Shown piece after piece: positions 25,584 through 33,400 of a stretch of DNA of 64,000 nt. How positions within the stretch are numbered: the stretch's first letter is position 1; the number at the start of each line of letters is the position of its first letter. The DNA comes from Luteipulveratus mongoliensis. GTDB taxonomy: Bacteria > Actinomycetota > Actinomycetes > Actinomycetales > Dermatophilaceae. A program made the position numbers and the translations under genes. Location: NCBI RefSeq assembly GCF_001190945.1, contig NZ_CP011112.1, positions 2,604,001 to 2,668,000 of the forward strand. The letters are read 5' to 3'. The notes beneath the pieces are model-generated. The model did not search any database, was not told the origin of the DNA, and saw only the letters and a list, made by a program, of their open reading frames with translations.

Positions 25584-26682
25584 CCGTCAACCGATGGATC
25601 TGGCCCGACTTCGCGACGTCCAGACCCGCTCCATCTCGCCGGAGAACTTCGACGGCGCGAAGGGCGGCGGTGGTCGCGCCACCGAGGGCACCGGCAAGGA
25701 CTGCGCGGTCGATCTCGGGCGTGGCTGGAAGGTCTCGCCCAGCGTCGACATCGCCGGGCACGCGACGTACGACATGGCCGCCATCGACGAGCCCGGCAAG
25801 ATCACGCACATCTGGCTGACCACCCATCGCAACAACTGGCGCACGCTGGTGCTGCGGGCGTACTGGGACGGCTCGGACCAGCCGGCGATCGAGGTGCCGC
25901 TCGGCGACTTCTTCGCCAACGGGTGGGGTCGGTTCTCGCAGGTCACGTCCTCGATGGTCGCGGCCAACCCCAACGGCGGTTTCAACTCCTACTGGCCGAT
26001 GCCCTTTCAGAAGGGTGCCCGCCTGACGATCGAGAACCTGTCGCCCGAGCAGGCCACGGTCTACTACCAGGTGACGTACGAGATCGGCGGCGACGTCGAG
26101 GGCTCGGGCTACCTGCACACGCAGTTCCGTCGCTCGAACCCATTGCCGGACAAGGAAACTCACCCGATCGTCACCGGCGTCGAGGGCAAGGGCCACTACG
26201 TCGGAACCTACATGGCGTGGGGCGTCAACAGCCCGGGCTGGTGGGGTGAGGGCGAGATCAAGTTCTATCTCGACGGCGACCGCGATCAGTCGGACGGCGC
26301 GTTCCCGACCATCTGTGGCACGGGCACCGAGGACTACTTCGGCGGCGCGTGGAACTTCGACGTGCCCGGTCAGGGCTACACCGAGTTCAGCACGCCCTAC
26401 CTCGGTATGCCCCAGGTGATCCGTCCGGACGGGCTCTACCACTCGCAGCAGCGCTTCGGTATGTATCGCTGGCACGTGCTCGACCCGATCCACTTCCACC
26501 AGGACCTCACGGTCGACATCCAGGCGCTCGGCTGGCGTTCGCGGCACCGCTACCAGCTGCTGCACGACGACATCGCGTCGACCGCGTTCTTCTACCTCGA
26601 CCGCACCACGGCCGCACGTCCTGACTTCCCGTCGGCGGACGATCTCGAGCTGGCCGGCGAACCGATGGAGCCGCTGACTTGA
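25573..26682 (+). CDS. GH172 (DUF2961) glycoside hydrolase
   Basis: A 369-aa cytosolic protein (no signal peptide) of the DUF2961 family, now GH172. Characterised members act on difructose dianhydride/fructofuranosides or as exo-D-arabinofuranosidases. The jelly-roll motifs are clear: HIWLTTHRNNWRTLVLRAYWD, then FNSYWPMPFQKGARLTIEN, then GEGEIKFYLDGD, then CGTGTEDYFGGAWNF. Glu residues in the last two segments are the candidate catalytic pair. GTG 25573 has GAGAGG 7 nt upstream. It sits between a sugar importer and GH116, so its substrate should be an imported oligosaccharide. Confidence 0.88.
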   Translation: MQLDRQPMDLARLRDVQTRSISPENFDGAKGGGGRATEGTGKDCAVDLGRGWKVSPSVDIAGHATYDMAAIDEPGKITHIWLTTHRNNWRTLVLRAYWDGSDQPAIEVPLGDFFANGWGRFSQVTSSMVAANPNGGFNSYWPMPFQKGARLTIENLSPEQATVYYQVTYEIGGDVEGSGYLHTQFRRSNPLPDKETHPIVTGVEGKGHYVGTYMAWGVNSPGWWGEGEIKFYLDGDRDQSDGAFPTICGTGTEDYFGGAWNFDVPGQGYTEFSTPYLGMPQVIRPDGLYHSQQRFGMYRWHVLDPIHFHQDLTVDIQALGWRSRHRYQLLHDDIASTAFFYLDRTTAARPDFPSADDLELAGEPMEPLT

Positions 26683-29150
26683 AAGACGCCCAGCCCTGGC
26701 CGGTCGTCTGGGAGCGCACCGGAAACGACCTGACGCGGATCGCGATGCCGGTGGGCGGTATCGGGACCGGGTGCATCAGCCTGGGCGGGCGTGGTCAGCT
26801 GATCGACTGGGAGCTGTTCAACCGACCGGCCAAGGGGCACAACCCGGACTCCTTCTTCGCGATCCACGTCAGCGGAGCCGGCGGGGCGCACACCCGAGCG
26901 CTGGAGGGCGCGCTGCTGCCGGCGGAGTACGACGGCCACCAGGGCAGTCCGTCACCGGGCCATGGGCTGCCGCGCTTCGAGAACGCGCGGTTCGCGTCGG
27001 CGTACCCGCTCGGGCAGGTGCAGCTGAGCGATCCCACGCTGCCGGTCACGGCGACCTTGCAGGTCTTCAACCCGTTGGTGCCAGGTGATGCCGACGCCAG
27101 CGGCCTGCCGGCCCTCGTCTACCGAGCGCGGGTGCACAACCCGACGCAAGAACAGCTGTCGGTGAGCATCTGCGGCAACCTGCAGCATGTGGGCGGCTAC
27201 CGCCCTGGCAAGTCGCTGCCGGACGGCAACGTCTTCGAGGCGGTGGACGGAGGCGTCGGCTCGATGCTCGTCGGCCGGTCCACCCAGGTCGATCCGGACA
27301 GCGAGTCCTGGGGCACGCTCGCGATCGCGTCCACGGACGCCGCGAGCAGTACGCGTACGACATGGGCCCGGCGATCGTGGGGCGACTCACTGCTGGACTT
27401 CTGGGACGACTTCAGCGACGACGGCCAGGTCGAGGAGCCCGACGACGGAGCGCGAGTCCCGACCGCATCGCTGGTGGTCGCGCACGACATCCCGGCGGGG
27501 GAGTCCCGCGACTTCACCTTCGTGATCGCGTGGCACATCCCGAACCGCCGCGGCTGGTCGCACCAGTTCCAGGGCCCGCCCGACTACGGCTACAGCACCG
27601 ACGTCGTCGGCAACCACTACGCGACGCGGTACGCCGACGCCGCGGCCGTCGTACGCGACCTCGTCGCTCGTCTGCCTGAGCTCGAGGACGCGACGCTGCG
27701 CTACGTCCGCACGCTCACCGAGTCCGACCTGCCGGGTGCTGTCGTGGACGCGGCCCTGTCCAACGTCGCCGTGCTGAAGTCGCCGACCTGCTTCCGGATC
27801 GAGGACGGCACGTTCCTCGCGTGGGAGGGCGGCAACCTCGACCACGGCAGCTGCCACGGCAGCTGCACGCACGTCTGGAACTACCAGTACGCCTTGGAGC
27901 AGCTGTTCCCGGATCTCGCCTGGACGATGCGTACAACCGAGCTGGTCGACGCGCTCGACGAGCGCGGGATGATGAGCTTTCGGATCGGTCTGCCGCTGAA
28001 GACGCAGGGCAACGCCTGGCGGGTCGGCGCCGCGGACGGGCAGATGGGAGCCCTGGTCCGACTGCATCGCACGTGGCTGCTGACCGGCGACGACGAGCGA
28101 CTTCGCGAGCTGTGGGCGTCGGCTCGGCGGGCGATGGAGTTCGCGTGGATACCGCTTGGATGGGACGCCGACCAGGACGGCCTGATGGAGGGCTGCCAGC
28201 ACAACACGATGGACGTCGAGTACTACGGGCCGAGCGGCGTCAACCAGTCCTGGTACCTCGGTGCGCTCGCAGCCTGTGTCGCGATGGCCGAGGCGCTCGG
28301 GGACACCGAGTTCGCTGGGACCTGCGCCGACGTGCTGCGCCGCGGTGCCGCCGCCACGGACGCCACGGTGTTCAACGGTGACTACTACCAGCAGGTGGTC
28401 ATGCCTGCGGGATCCGAGGACCGCATCGCCGAGGGCCTGCGGATCCGCTACGCGGGCGACAACCCGGACGTGGGCTCGGACGACCTCGAGCGCCCCGACC
28501 TGCAGATCGGCTCCGGCTGCACCAGCGACCAGCTCGTCGGGCACACCATGGCGCAGCTGGGCGGGCTCGACACCGGACTGGACGCCGCGCACACCAGGTC
28601 GGCCCTGGACCAGGTGTGGGAGCACAACCGCCGCGAGGAGTTCCGGTCCCACTTCAACCACCTGCGCAGCTTTGCGCTCGGCGCCGACCGTGGCCTGCTC
28701 AACGGCACGTTCCCACGCGGCGACCGGCCCGAGCGTCCTTTCCCGTACTGCAACGAGGTCTGGACCGGGCTCGAGTACTCCGCTGCCGTCGGGCTTGCCC
28801 TGCAAGGCGACCGGGAGCGGGCCGAGACGGTCGTGCGCGACGTCCGCGGGCGCTACACCGGACGAACGCGCAACCCGTTCAACGAGGTCGAGTGCGGCAA
28901 CCACTACGTCCGGTCCATGGCGTCGTTCGGGCTCGTGCACGGCTGGGCCGGTGCGGTGGTCGATCAGGTGACCGACACCATCACCGCCGATCCGGTGGTG
29001 GGTCGGTGGCCGGTTGTGGTCGGTGGCGAGTTCGGGCACGTCGTTGTTCGGCAGGGGGAGGGAGACCATGAAGCGACGTACGAACCGGTGTCGGGCGACG
29101 CGAGCTGGCGTGTCGTCGTACGCGAACGCCTGGCCGGCCAATCTGCCTGA
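26679..29150 (+). CDS. GH116-family glycosidase (GBA2-like)
   Basis: An 823-aa cytosolic protein of the non-lysosomal glucosylceramidase/GH116 family. The N-terminal beta-sandwich domain starts IAMPVGGIGTGCISLGGRGQ and the C-terminal domain is an (alpha/alpha)6 barrel. Motifs of the barrel include CTHVWNYQYALEQLFPDLA, DGLMEGCQHNTMDVEYYGP and EVECGNHYVRSMASFGL, which contain acidic residues conserved in the family. Known members hydrolyse beta-glucosides, beta-xylosides or GlcNAc. The TTG start overlaps the GH172 stop (TTGA). It probably trims the non-furanose part of the imported glycan. Confidence 0.88.
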   Translation: MKDAQPWPVVWERTGNDLTRIAMPVGGIGTGCISLGGRGQLIDWELFNRPAKGHNPDSFFAIHVSGAGGAHTRALEGALLPAEYDGHQGSPSPGHGLPRFENARFASAYPLGQVQLSDPTLPVTATLQVFNPLVPGDADASGLPALVYRARVHNPTQEQLSVSICGNLQHVGGYRPGKSLPDGNVFEAVDGGVGSMLVGRSTQVDPDSESWGTLAIASTDAASSTRTTWARRSWGDSLLDFWDDFSDDGQVEEPDDGARVPTASLVVAHDIPAGESRDFTFVIAWHIPNRRGWSHQFQGPPDYGYSTDVVGNHYATRYADAAAVVRDLVARLPELEDATLRYVRTLTESDLPGAVVDAALSNVAVLKSPTCFRIEDGTFLAWEGGNLDHGSCHGSCTHVWNYQYALEQLFPDLAWTMRTTELVDALDERGMMSFRIGLPLKTQGNAWRVGAADGQMGALVRLHRTWLLTGDDERLRELWASARRAMEFAWIPLGWDADQDGLMEGCQHNTMDVEYYGPSGVNQSWYLGALAACVAMAEALGDTEFAGTCADVLRRGAAATDATVFNGDYYQQVVMPAGSEDRIAEGLRIRYAGDNPDVGSDDLERPDLQIGSGCTSDQLVGHTMAQLGGLDTGLDAAHTRSALDQVWEHNRREEFRSHFNHLRSFALGADRGLLNGTFPRGDRPERPFPYCNEVWTGLEYSAAVGLALQGDRERAETVVRDVRGRYTGRTRNPFNEVECGNHYVRSMASFGLVHGWAGAVVDQVTDTITADPVVGRWPVVVGGEFGHVVVRQGEGDHEATYEPVSGDASWRVVVRERLAGQSA

Positions 29151-29187
29151 CTAGTAAGGGAATACACGATCTGAGGGGAGGCACGTC

Positions 29188-30762
29188 TTGACGGTGAAAT
29201 CGATTACTGGCAATCTGGCGGCCATGCCATCCACCGCCGTCCTCGGGGTGGATATCGGCACGTCGAGCAGCAAGGGCGTGCTGGTCGGCATGGACGGGCG
29301 CGTGCTGCGGTCGGCTCAGCGCGAGCACCCGGTCCAGAGGCCGCGCGCCGGCTGGGTCGAGATGGACGGCGAGGTCTGGTGGGACGAGTTCGTCTCGATC
29401 GCACGTGAGCTCGTCGATGACGACGCGCCGCCAGTGGTCGCTGTGGGGGTCAGCGGCATGGGGCCCTGTGTCCTGCTCGCCGATGAGCACGATGTCCCGG
29501 TGCGGCCGGCGATCCTCTACGGCGTCGACACCCGTGCCGGCGCTCAGATCGAGCGGCTGGACCGCGAGCTCGGCAGCGCCGAGATCATGCGGCGGTGCGG
29601 CTCCGCGTTGTCGAGCCAGGCGGCCGGAGCCAAAGTCGCGTGGGTCGCTGAGACCGAGCCGGACGCGTACGCACGGGCGCGTCGTCTCTACATGCCCAGC
29701 TCGTGGCTCGCACGACACCTGACCGGTGCGTACGTGCTCGACCACCACTCGGCGAGCCAGTGCACTCCGCTGTACGACGTCGACGACCAGGCGTGGATCG
29801 AGCCTTGGTGGGACGATATCGCCGGCGACCTCGAGCAGCCCCCACTGCAGTGGGCCAACGACGTCGCCGGCCAGGTCACTGCCGACGCGGCGGCGAGCAC
29901 GGGTCTGCCGCAGGGGATTCCCGTCATCACCGGCACGATCGACGCGTGGTCCGAGGCGCTCAGCGTCGGAGCGCATGGCGTCGGCGACCTCATGCTGATG
30001 TACGGCACCACGATGTTCCTGGTCAACACCGTTGCCGAGCGCGTCACGCAGGAGTCGCTGTGGGGCCCGGTCGGTGCGCTGGCCGGCACCCGGAGCCTCG
30101 CTGGAGGCATGGCCACGACGGGAGCAGTGACCGGTTGGCTGCGGGAGATCTTCGGCTCTCCGTCCTACCCGGACCTTCTGCGTGAGGCTCAGGACTCGGG
30201 TGCGGGTGCGAAGGGCTTGCTCATGCTGCCGTACTTCGCGGGGGAGCGGACGCCGATCATGGACCCGGACGCACGGGGTGTGATCGCCGGCCTCACCGTC
30301 TCCCACACGAGGGGCGACCTCTACCGAGCTGCGTTGGAGGCCACTGGGTTCGGCGTGCGCCACAACATCGAGACGATGGTCGAGGCCGGTGGGGACATCC
30401 GCCGGGTCGTCGCTGTCGGCGGTGGCACCCAGGGCGATCTGTGGCCGCAGGTGGTCTCCGACATCACTGGTCGCGAGCAGGTGATCCCGAGCCAGACGAT
30501 CGGGGCGAGCTATGGCGCCGCCCTGCTCGCCGCACAGTCGGTCGGCGATGCAGACATCGCCACCTGGAACCCGCCCGTCGGTCGGTGTACGCCCAACCCG
30601 GCTCACGCTGAGACCTACGACCTGGCCTACCACCAGTACCGCGAGCTGTACGCCGGGTCCGCCTCCGTCGTACACGCACTGGCCGATGCGCAACGCACCG
30701 GCGATGACGCGAAAAACGTTGCGAATAAACAAGACTCGACCCACGAAGGAGCCACGTCATGA
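29188..30762 (+). CDS. FGGY-family carbohydrate kinase (xylulokinase/ribulokinase-like)
   Basis: A 524-aa FGGY sugar kinase. ATP-phosphate loop: GVDIGTSSSKGVLV. Later motifs are ITGTIDAWSEALSVGA (catalytic Asp region), LMLPYFAGERTPIMDPDARG and VAVGGGTQGDLWPQVVSDITG. It probably phosphorylates a ketopentose made by the next gene product. The TTG start at 29188 has GGGGAGG 6 nt upstream; ATG 29224 begins the conserved part but has a poor ribosome binding site. With TTG, the operator at 29196 lies inside codons 3-7. It overlaps the isomerase-like gene by 4 nt. Confidence 0.86.
   Translation: MTVKSITGNLAAMPSTAVLGVDIGTSSSKGVLVGMDGRVLRSAQREHPVQRPRAGWVEMDGEVWWDEFVSIARELVDDDAPPVVAVGVSGMGPCVLLADEHDVPVRPAILYGVDTRAGAQIERLDRELGSAEIMRRCGSALSSQAAGAKVAWVAETEPDAYARARRLYMPSSWLARHLTGAYVLDHHSASQCTPLYDVDDQAWIEPWWDDIAGDLEQPPLQWANDVAGQVTADAAASTGLPQGIPVITGTIDAWSEALSVGAHGVGDLMLMYGTTMFLVNTVAERVTQESLWGPVGALAGTRSLAGGMATTGAVTGWLREIFGSPSYPDLLREAQDSGAGAKGLLMLPYFAGERTPIMDPDARGVIAGLTVSHTRGDLYRAALEATGFGVRHNIETMVEAGGDIRRVVAVGGGTQGDLWPQVVSDITGREQVIPSQTIGASYGAALLAAQSVGDADIATWNPPVGRCTPNPAHAETYDLAYHQYRELYAGSASVVHALADAQRTGDDAKNVANKQDSTHEGATS
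29196..29207. promoter_or_regulatory. LacI-type operator at the kinase start
   Basis: GAAATCGATTAC is the reverse complement of GTAATCGATTTC, identical to the site at 21435. It lies either inside the first codons of the kinase (TTG start) or in its leader (ATG start). It could act as an internal operator or roadblock and indicates a second regulated promoter for the kinase and isomerase. Confidence 0.65.
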
Positions 30763-32393
30763 CGACCTACACACTTCCGGAGCTGCGCGAGCCGGTGCAG
30801 TCCGAGCCAGGGGTCGTCTGGACCGTCGCGAGCGGCGACCTTCGCCCTGCGGCCAACGAGACCTGCTGGCCGGTGCAGCAGAAGCTGGAGTCCGACCTGC
30901 GTACGGCGGTCGAGCAGCTCGGCTGGAAGGTCCAGCGTGGTCACGAGCCCGACGAGGTCAAGAAGCACGGCTTCATCGACAGTCAGCGCGCCGGCATCGA
31001 GGTGTTCAAGAAGATCCCGAAGGACGTTCCGCTCGTCGTCGTCGAGGGCGTCTGGCAGTACTCCCACCACGTCCTCGCGGGCCTGCGCGACCACCAGGGA
31101 CCGATTCTGCTGGTCGCCAACTGGGAGGGTGAGTTCCCAGGCCTGGTGGGCCTGCTCGGACTCTCGGGCAGTCTCACCAAGGCGGGTGTGAAGTACTCCT
31201 CGCTCTGGAGCAAGGACTTCACTGACCAGTGGGCGATCGACGGCTTGAAGACCTGGTTGGAGACCGGCGAGCTCGAGCACGACCTGAGCCACGTGCGGGA
31301 CCTGCCTCAGCTGCCAGACAACGCAGAGACGCAGCTCGGTCGTGCGCTCGCGGGCCAGCTGCGGACCGAGAAGGCCATCGCCGGAGTGTTCGACGAGGGC
31401 TGCATGGGGATGTACAACGCGATCTTCGACGACGAGCTGATCAACCCGCTGGGCATCTACAAGGAGCGGCTCTCCCAGAGCGCACTTGTCGCGGAGATGA
31501 AGAAGGTGACCGACGAGGAGGCACAGGCCGTCCACCAGTGGCTGCTCGACGCCGGCATGACCTTCCATCTCGGTGAGGACGAGGCGACCGAGCTGACGCT
31601 GGCGCAGCTGATGAGCCAGTACCGCATGTACATCGCGGCCCTGCGCATCGCTGACGACTTCGGCCTCGACGCTGTCGGGATCCAGTACCAGCAGGGTCTC
31701 AAGGACACCGTGCCTGCGAGCGACCTCGCCGAGGGTCTGCTCAACAACGTCGAGCGCCCGCCCGTACTCAGCCGGGACGGCTCGCACGAGCTGTACGCCG
31801 GCGCTCCGCTGCCGCACTTCAACGAGGTCGACTGGGGCGTGGCTGTCGACGCCCTAACCACCAACCGCATCTGGACCGCGATGGGGCTGGACCCGGCGAC
31901 GACGCTGCACGACATCCGGTGGGGCGAGGACTACGACGACCAGTTCGTCTGGGTCATGGAGATCTCCGGATCCGTGCCCGCCGCGCACAACGGCGGCTAC
32001 GACAAGTCGTACTCCATGCGACAGCCCCCGATGTTCTTCCCGCTCGGCGGCGGCACCCTCAGCGGTGTCTCGAAGCCGGGCGAGATCGTCTGGTCCCGCG
32101 TCTTCATCATGGACGGCGTGCTGCACGTCGACCTCGGGCGCGGCTCGGCCATCGAGCTGCCGGCCGAGGAGACGCAGCGTCGTCTCGATGCGACCAATCC
32201 GCAGTGGCCGATCATGCACGCGGTGCTGCACGGCGTGGGGCGCGACCAGCTGATGGCGCGGCACAAGGCCAACCACCTCAGCGTCGTCTACGCGCCCGAT
32301 GCGGCGACGGCAGACAAGGCGATCACGGCGAAGGCGGCGTTCTTCGCAGAGCTAGGACTTCAGGTCCACCTCTGCGGCGAGGTCAAGATCTAG
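30759..32393 (+). CDS. L-fucose/L-arabinose isomerase-like protein
   Basis: A 544-aa protein resembling the FucI/AraA-like aldose-ketose isomerase family. The N-terminal Rossmann-like part is VPLVVVEGVWQYSHHVLAGL. A central GVFDEGCMGMYNAIFDDELI could supply metal-binding Glu/Asp residues. The C-terminal part has a late His in ARHKANHLSVVYAP. FucI also converts D-arabinose to D-ribulose. With the upstream pentulose-type kinase, an aldopentose-ketopentose-phosphate route is likely (inference). ATG overlaps the kinase stop, with GAAGGAG 7 nt upstream. Confidence 0.66.
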   Translation: MTTYTLPELREPVQSEPGVVWTVASGDLRPAANETCWPVQQKLESDLRTAVEQLGWKVQRGHEPDEVKKHGFIDSQRAGIEVFKKIPKDVPLVVVEGVWQYSHHVLAGLRDHQGPILLVANWEGEFPGLVGLLGLSGSLTKAGVKYSSLWSKDFTDQWAIDGLKTWLETGELEHDLSHVRDLPQLPDNAETQLGRALAGQLRTEKAIAGVFDEGCMGMYNAIFDDELINPLGIYKERLSQSALVAEMKKVTDEEAQAVHQWLLDAGMTFHLGEDEATELTLAQLMSQYRMYIAALRIADDFGLDAVGIQYQQGLKDTVPASDLAEGLLNNVERPPVLSRDGSHELYAGAPLPHFNEVDWGVAVDALTTNRIWTAMGLDPATTLHDIRWGEDYDDQFVWVMEISGSVPAAHNGGYDKSYSMRQPPMFFPLGGGTLSGVSKPGEIVWSRVFIMDGVLHVDLGRGSAIELPAEETQRRLDATNPQWPIMHAVLHGVGRDQLMARHKANHLSVVYAPDAATADKAITAKAAFFAELGLQVHLCGEVKI

Positions 32394-32427
32394 CTAGTGT
32401 CGGTGGGAGGCCGACAAGGAGTCCCGA

Positions 32428-33390
32428 ATGTCTCATCGCGACAACGCCGTTCAGCGAATGACCGATCTCGCCAAGCAGCTCGAGGCGACTCTCACGCCCG
32501 AGCAGGAGGGGCGCATTCGCACGAGTCTCGATGACCCTCAGCTGCGCGAGTGGCGCTACTTGCCGGGTGACCGGCCCGGCGTACCACTGGCCGATCTGAC
32601 TGCGGAGCAGGAGGCGATCGCGCTCGACCTCGTGGCGGCATCGGAGTCCCCGGACGGAGCCGATCTCGCGCTCGGAGCGATCGAGGTCGAGCGCGTCCGC
32701 CGGACGATTGTCGGGGGAGTCGAGCCACCGGCGGGCTCGGATCGCTACTGGCTCAGGCTGATCGGGCGCCCGGGGCAGGAGCCGTGGGGCTGGCGGATCA
32801 ACGGGCACCACCTGGCGGTGCACGTCTTCGTCGCCGGCGGAGAGTGCACGGTGACTCCGCACTTCATCGGCTCAGAGCCGGCCGTCCTCCCGGATGACAG
32901 CCGGTGGCCAGGTCGCCGGATGCTCGGCCCGGAGGAGGACATGGCGCGCGACCTGCTGGACGCGTTCGAGCCGGACCGCCGCGCTCACGCCGTTGCAGGC
33001 GACCGGGCGCCGGACGACATCCTCACGGGCAACGACCCGGTCGCCGAGCCGTCGGTCCTGCCCGCCGGTCTCGCCCGCGGTGACATGACCACTGACCAGC
33101 AGGCGCAGCTCGATGCGCTCGTGCACCGCTACTTCCGTCGCGCGCCGCAGGCCCGGGCGAGCGCGGCGTGGAGTGCAGCCGTGGACGCCGATCTGGATCG
33201 CATCACGTTCGCCTGGGCCGGTGCGGTCGAGCCCGGCGTGGGTCGCTACTACTGCCTGCGCGGCCCGACGTTCCTGATCGAGTACGACAACACGCAGGAC
33301 GATGCCAACCACGCCCACTCGGTGTGGCGCGACGCGGCGTTCGACTGGGGCGAGGACCTCCTCCGTCAGCATCGCGCCACCGACCACTGA
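32428..33390 (+). CDS. DUF3500 domain-containing protein
   Basis: A 320-aa protein of the DUF3500 family. LTPEQEGRIRTSLDDPQLREWRYLPG lies near the N-terminus. WGWRINGHHLAVHVFVAGGE and FLIEYDNTQDDANHAHSVWRD follow. The repeated His and the Tyr-Asp-Asn-Asn-His pattern suggest a metal or polar ligand site, but no activity is established. It starts 34 bp after the isomerase-like gene behind AAGGAG and is probably the last gene of the operon. Confidence 0.75.
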   Translation: MSHRDNAVQRMTDLAKQLEATLTPEQEGRIRTSLDDPQLREWRYLPGDRPGVPLADLTAEQEAIALDLVAASESPDGADLALGAIEVERVRRTIVGGVEPPAGSDRYWLRLIGRPGQEPWGWRINGHHLAVHVFVAGGECTVTPHFIGSEPAVLPDDSRWPGRRMLGPEEDMARDLLDAFEPDRRAHAVAGDRAPDDILTGNDPVAEPSVLPAGLARGDMTTDQQAQLDALVHRYFRRAPQARASAAWSAAVDADLDRITFAWAGAVEPGVGRYYCLRGPTFLIEYDNTQDDANHAHSVWRDAAFDWGEDLLRQHRATDH

Positions 33391-33400
33391 TGTCGTCGGG

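Noticed and set aside
30706-30725. GCGAAAAACGTTGCG as a further LacI-type operator
   Set aside because: It has a central CG but aligns poorly with GWAATCGATTWC and lies inside the kinase 3' end.
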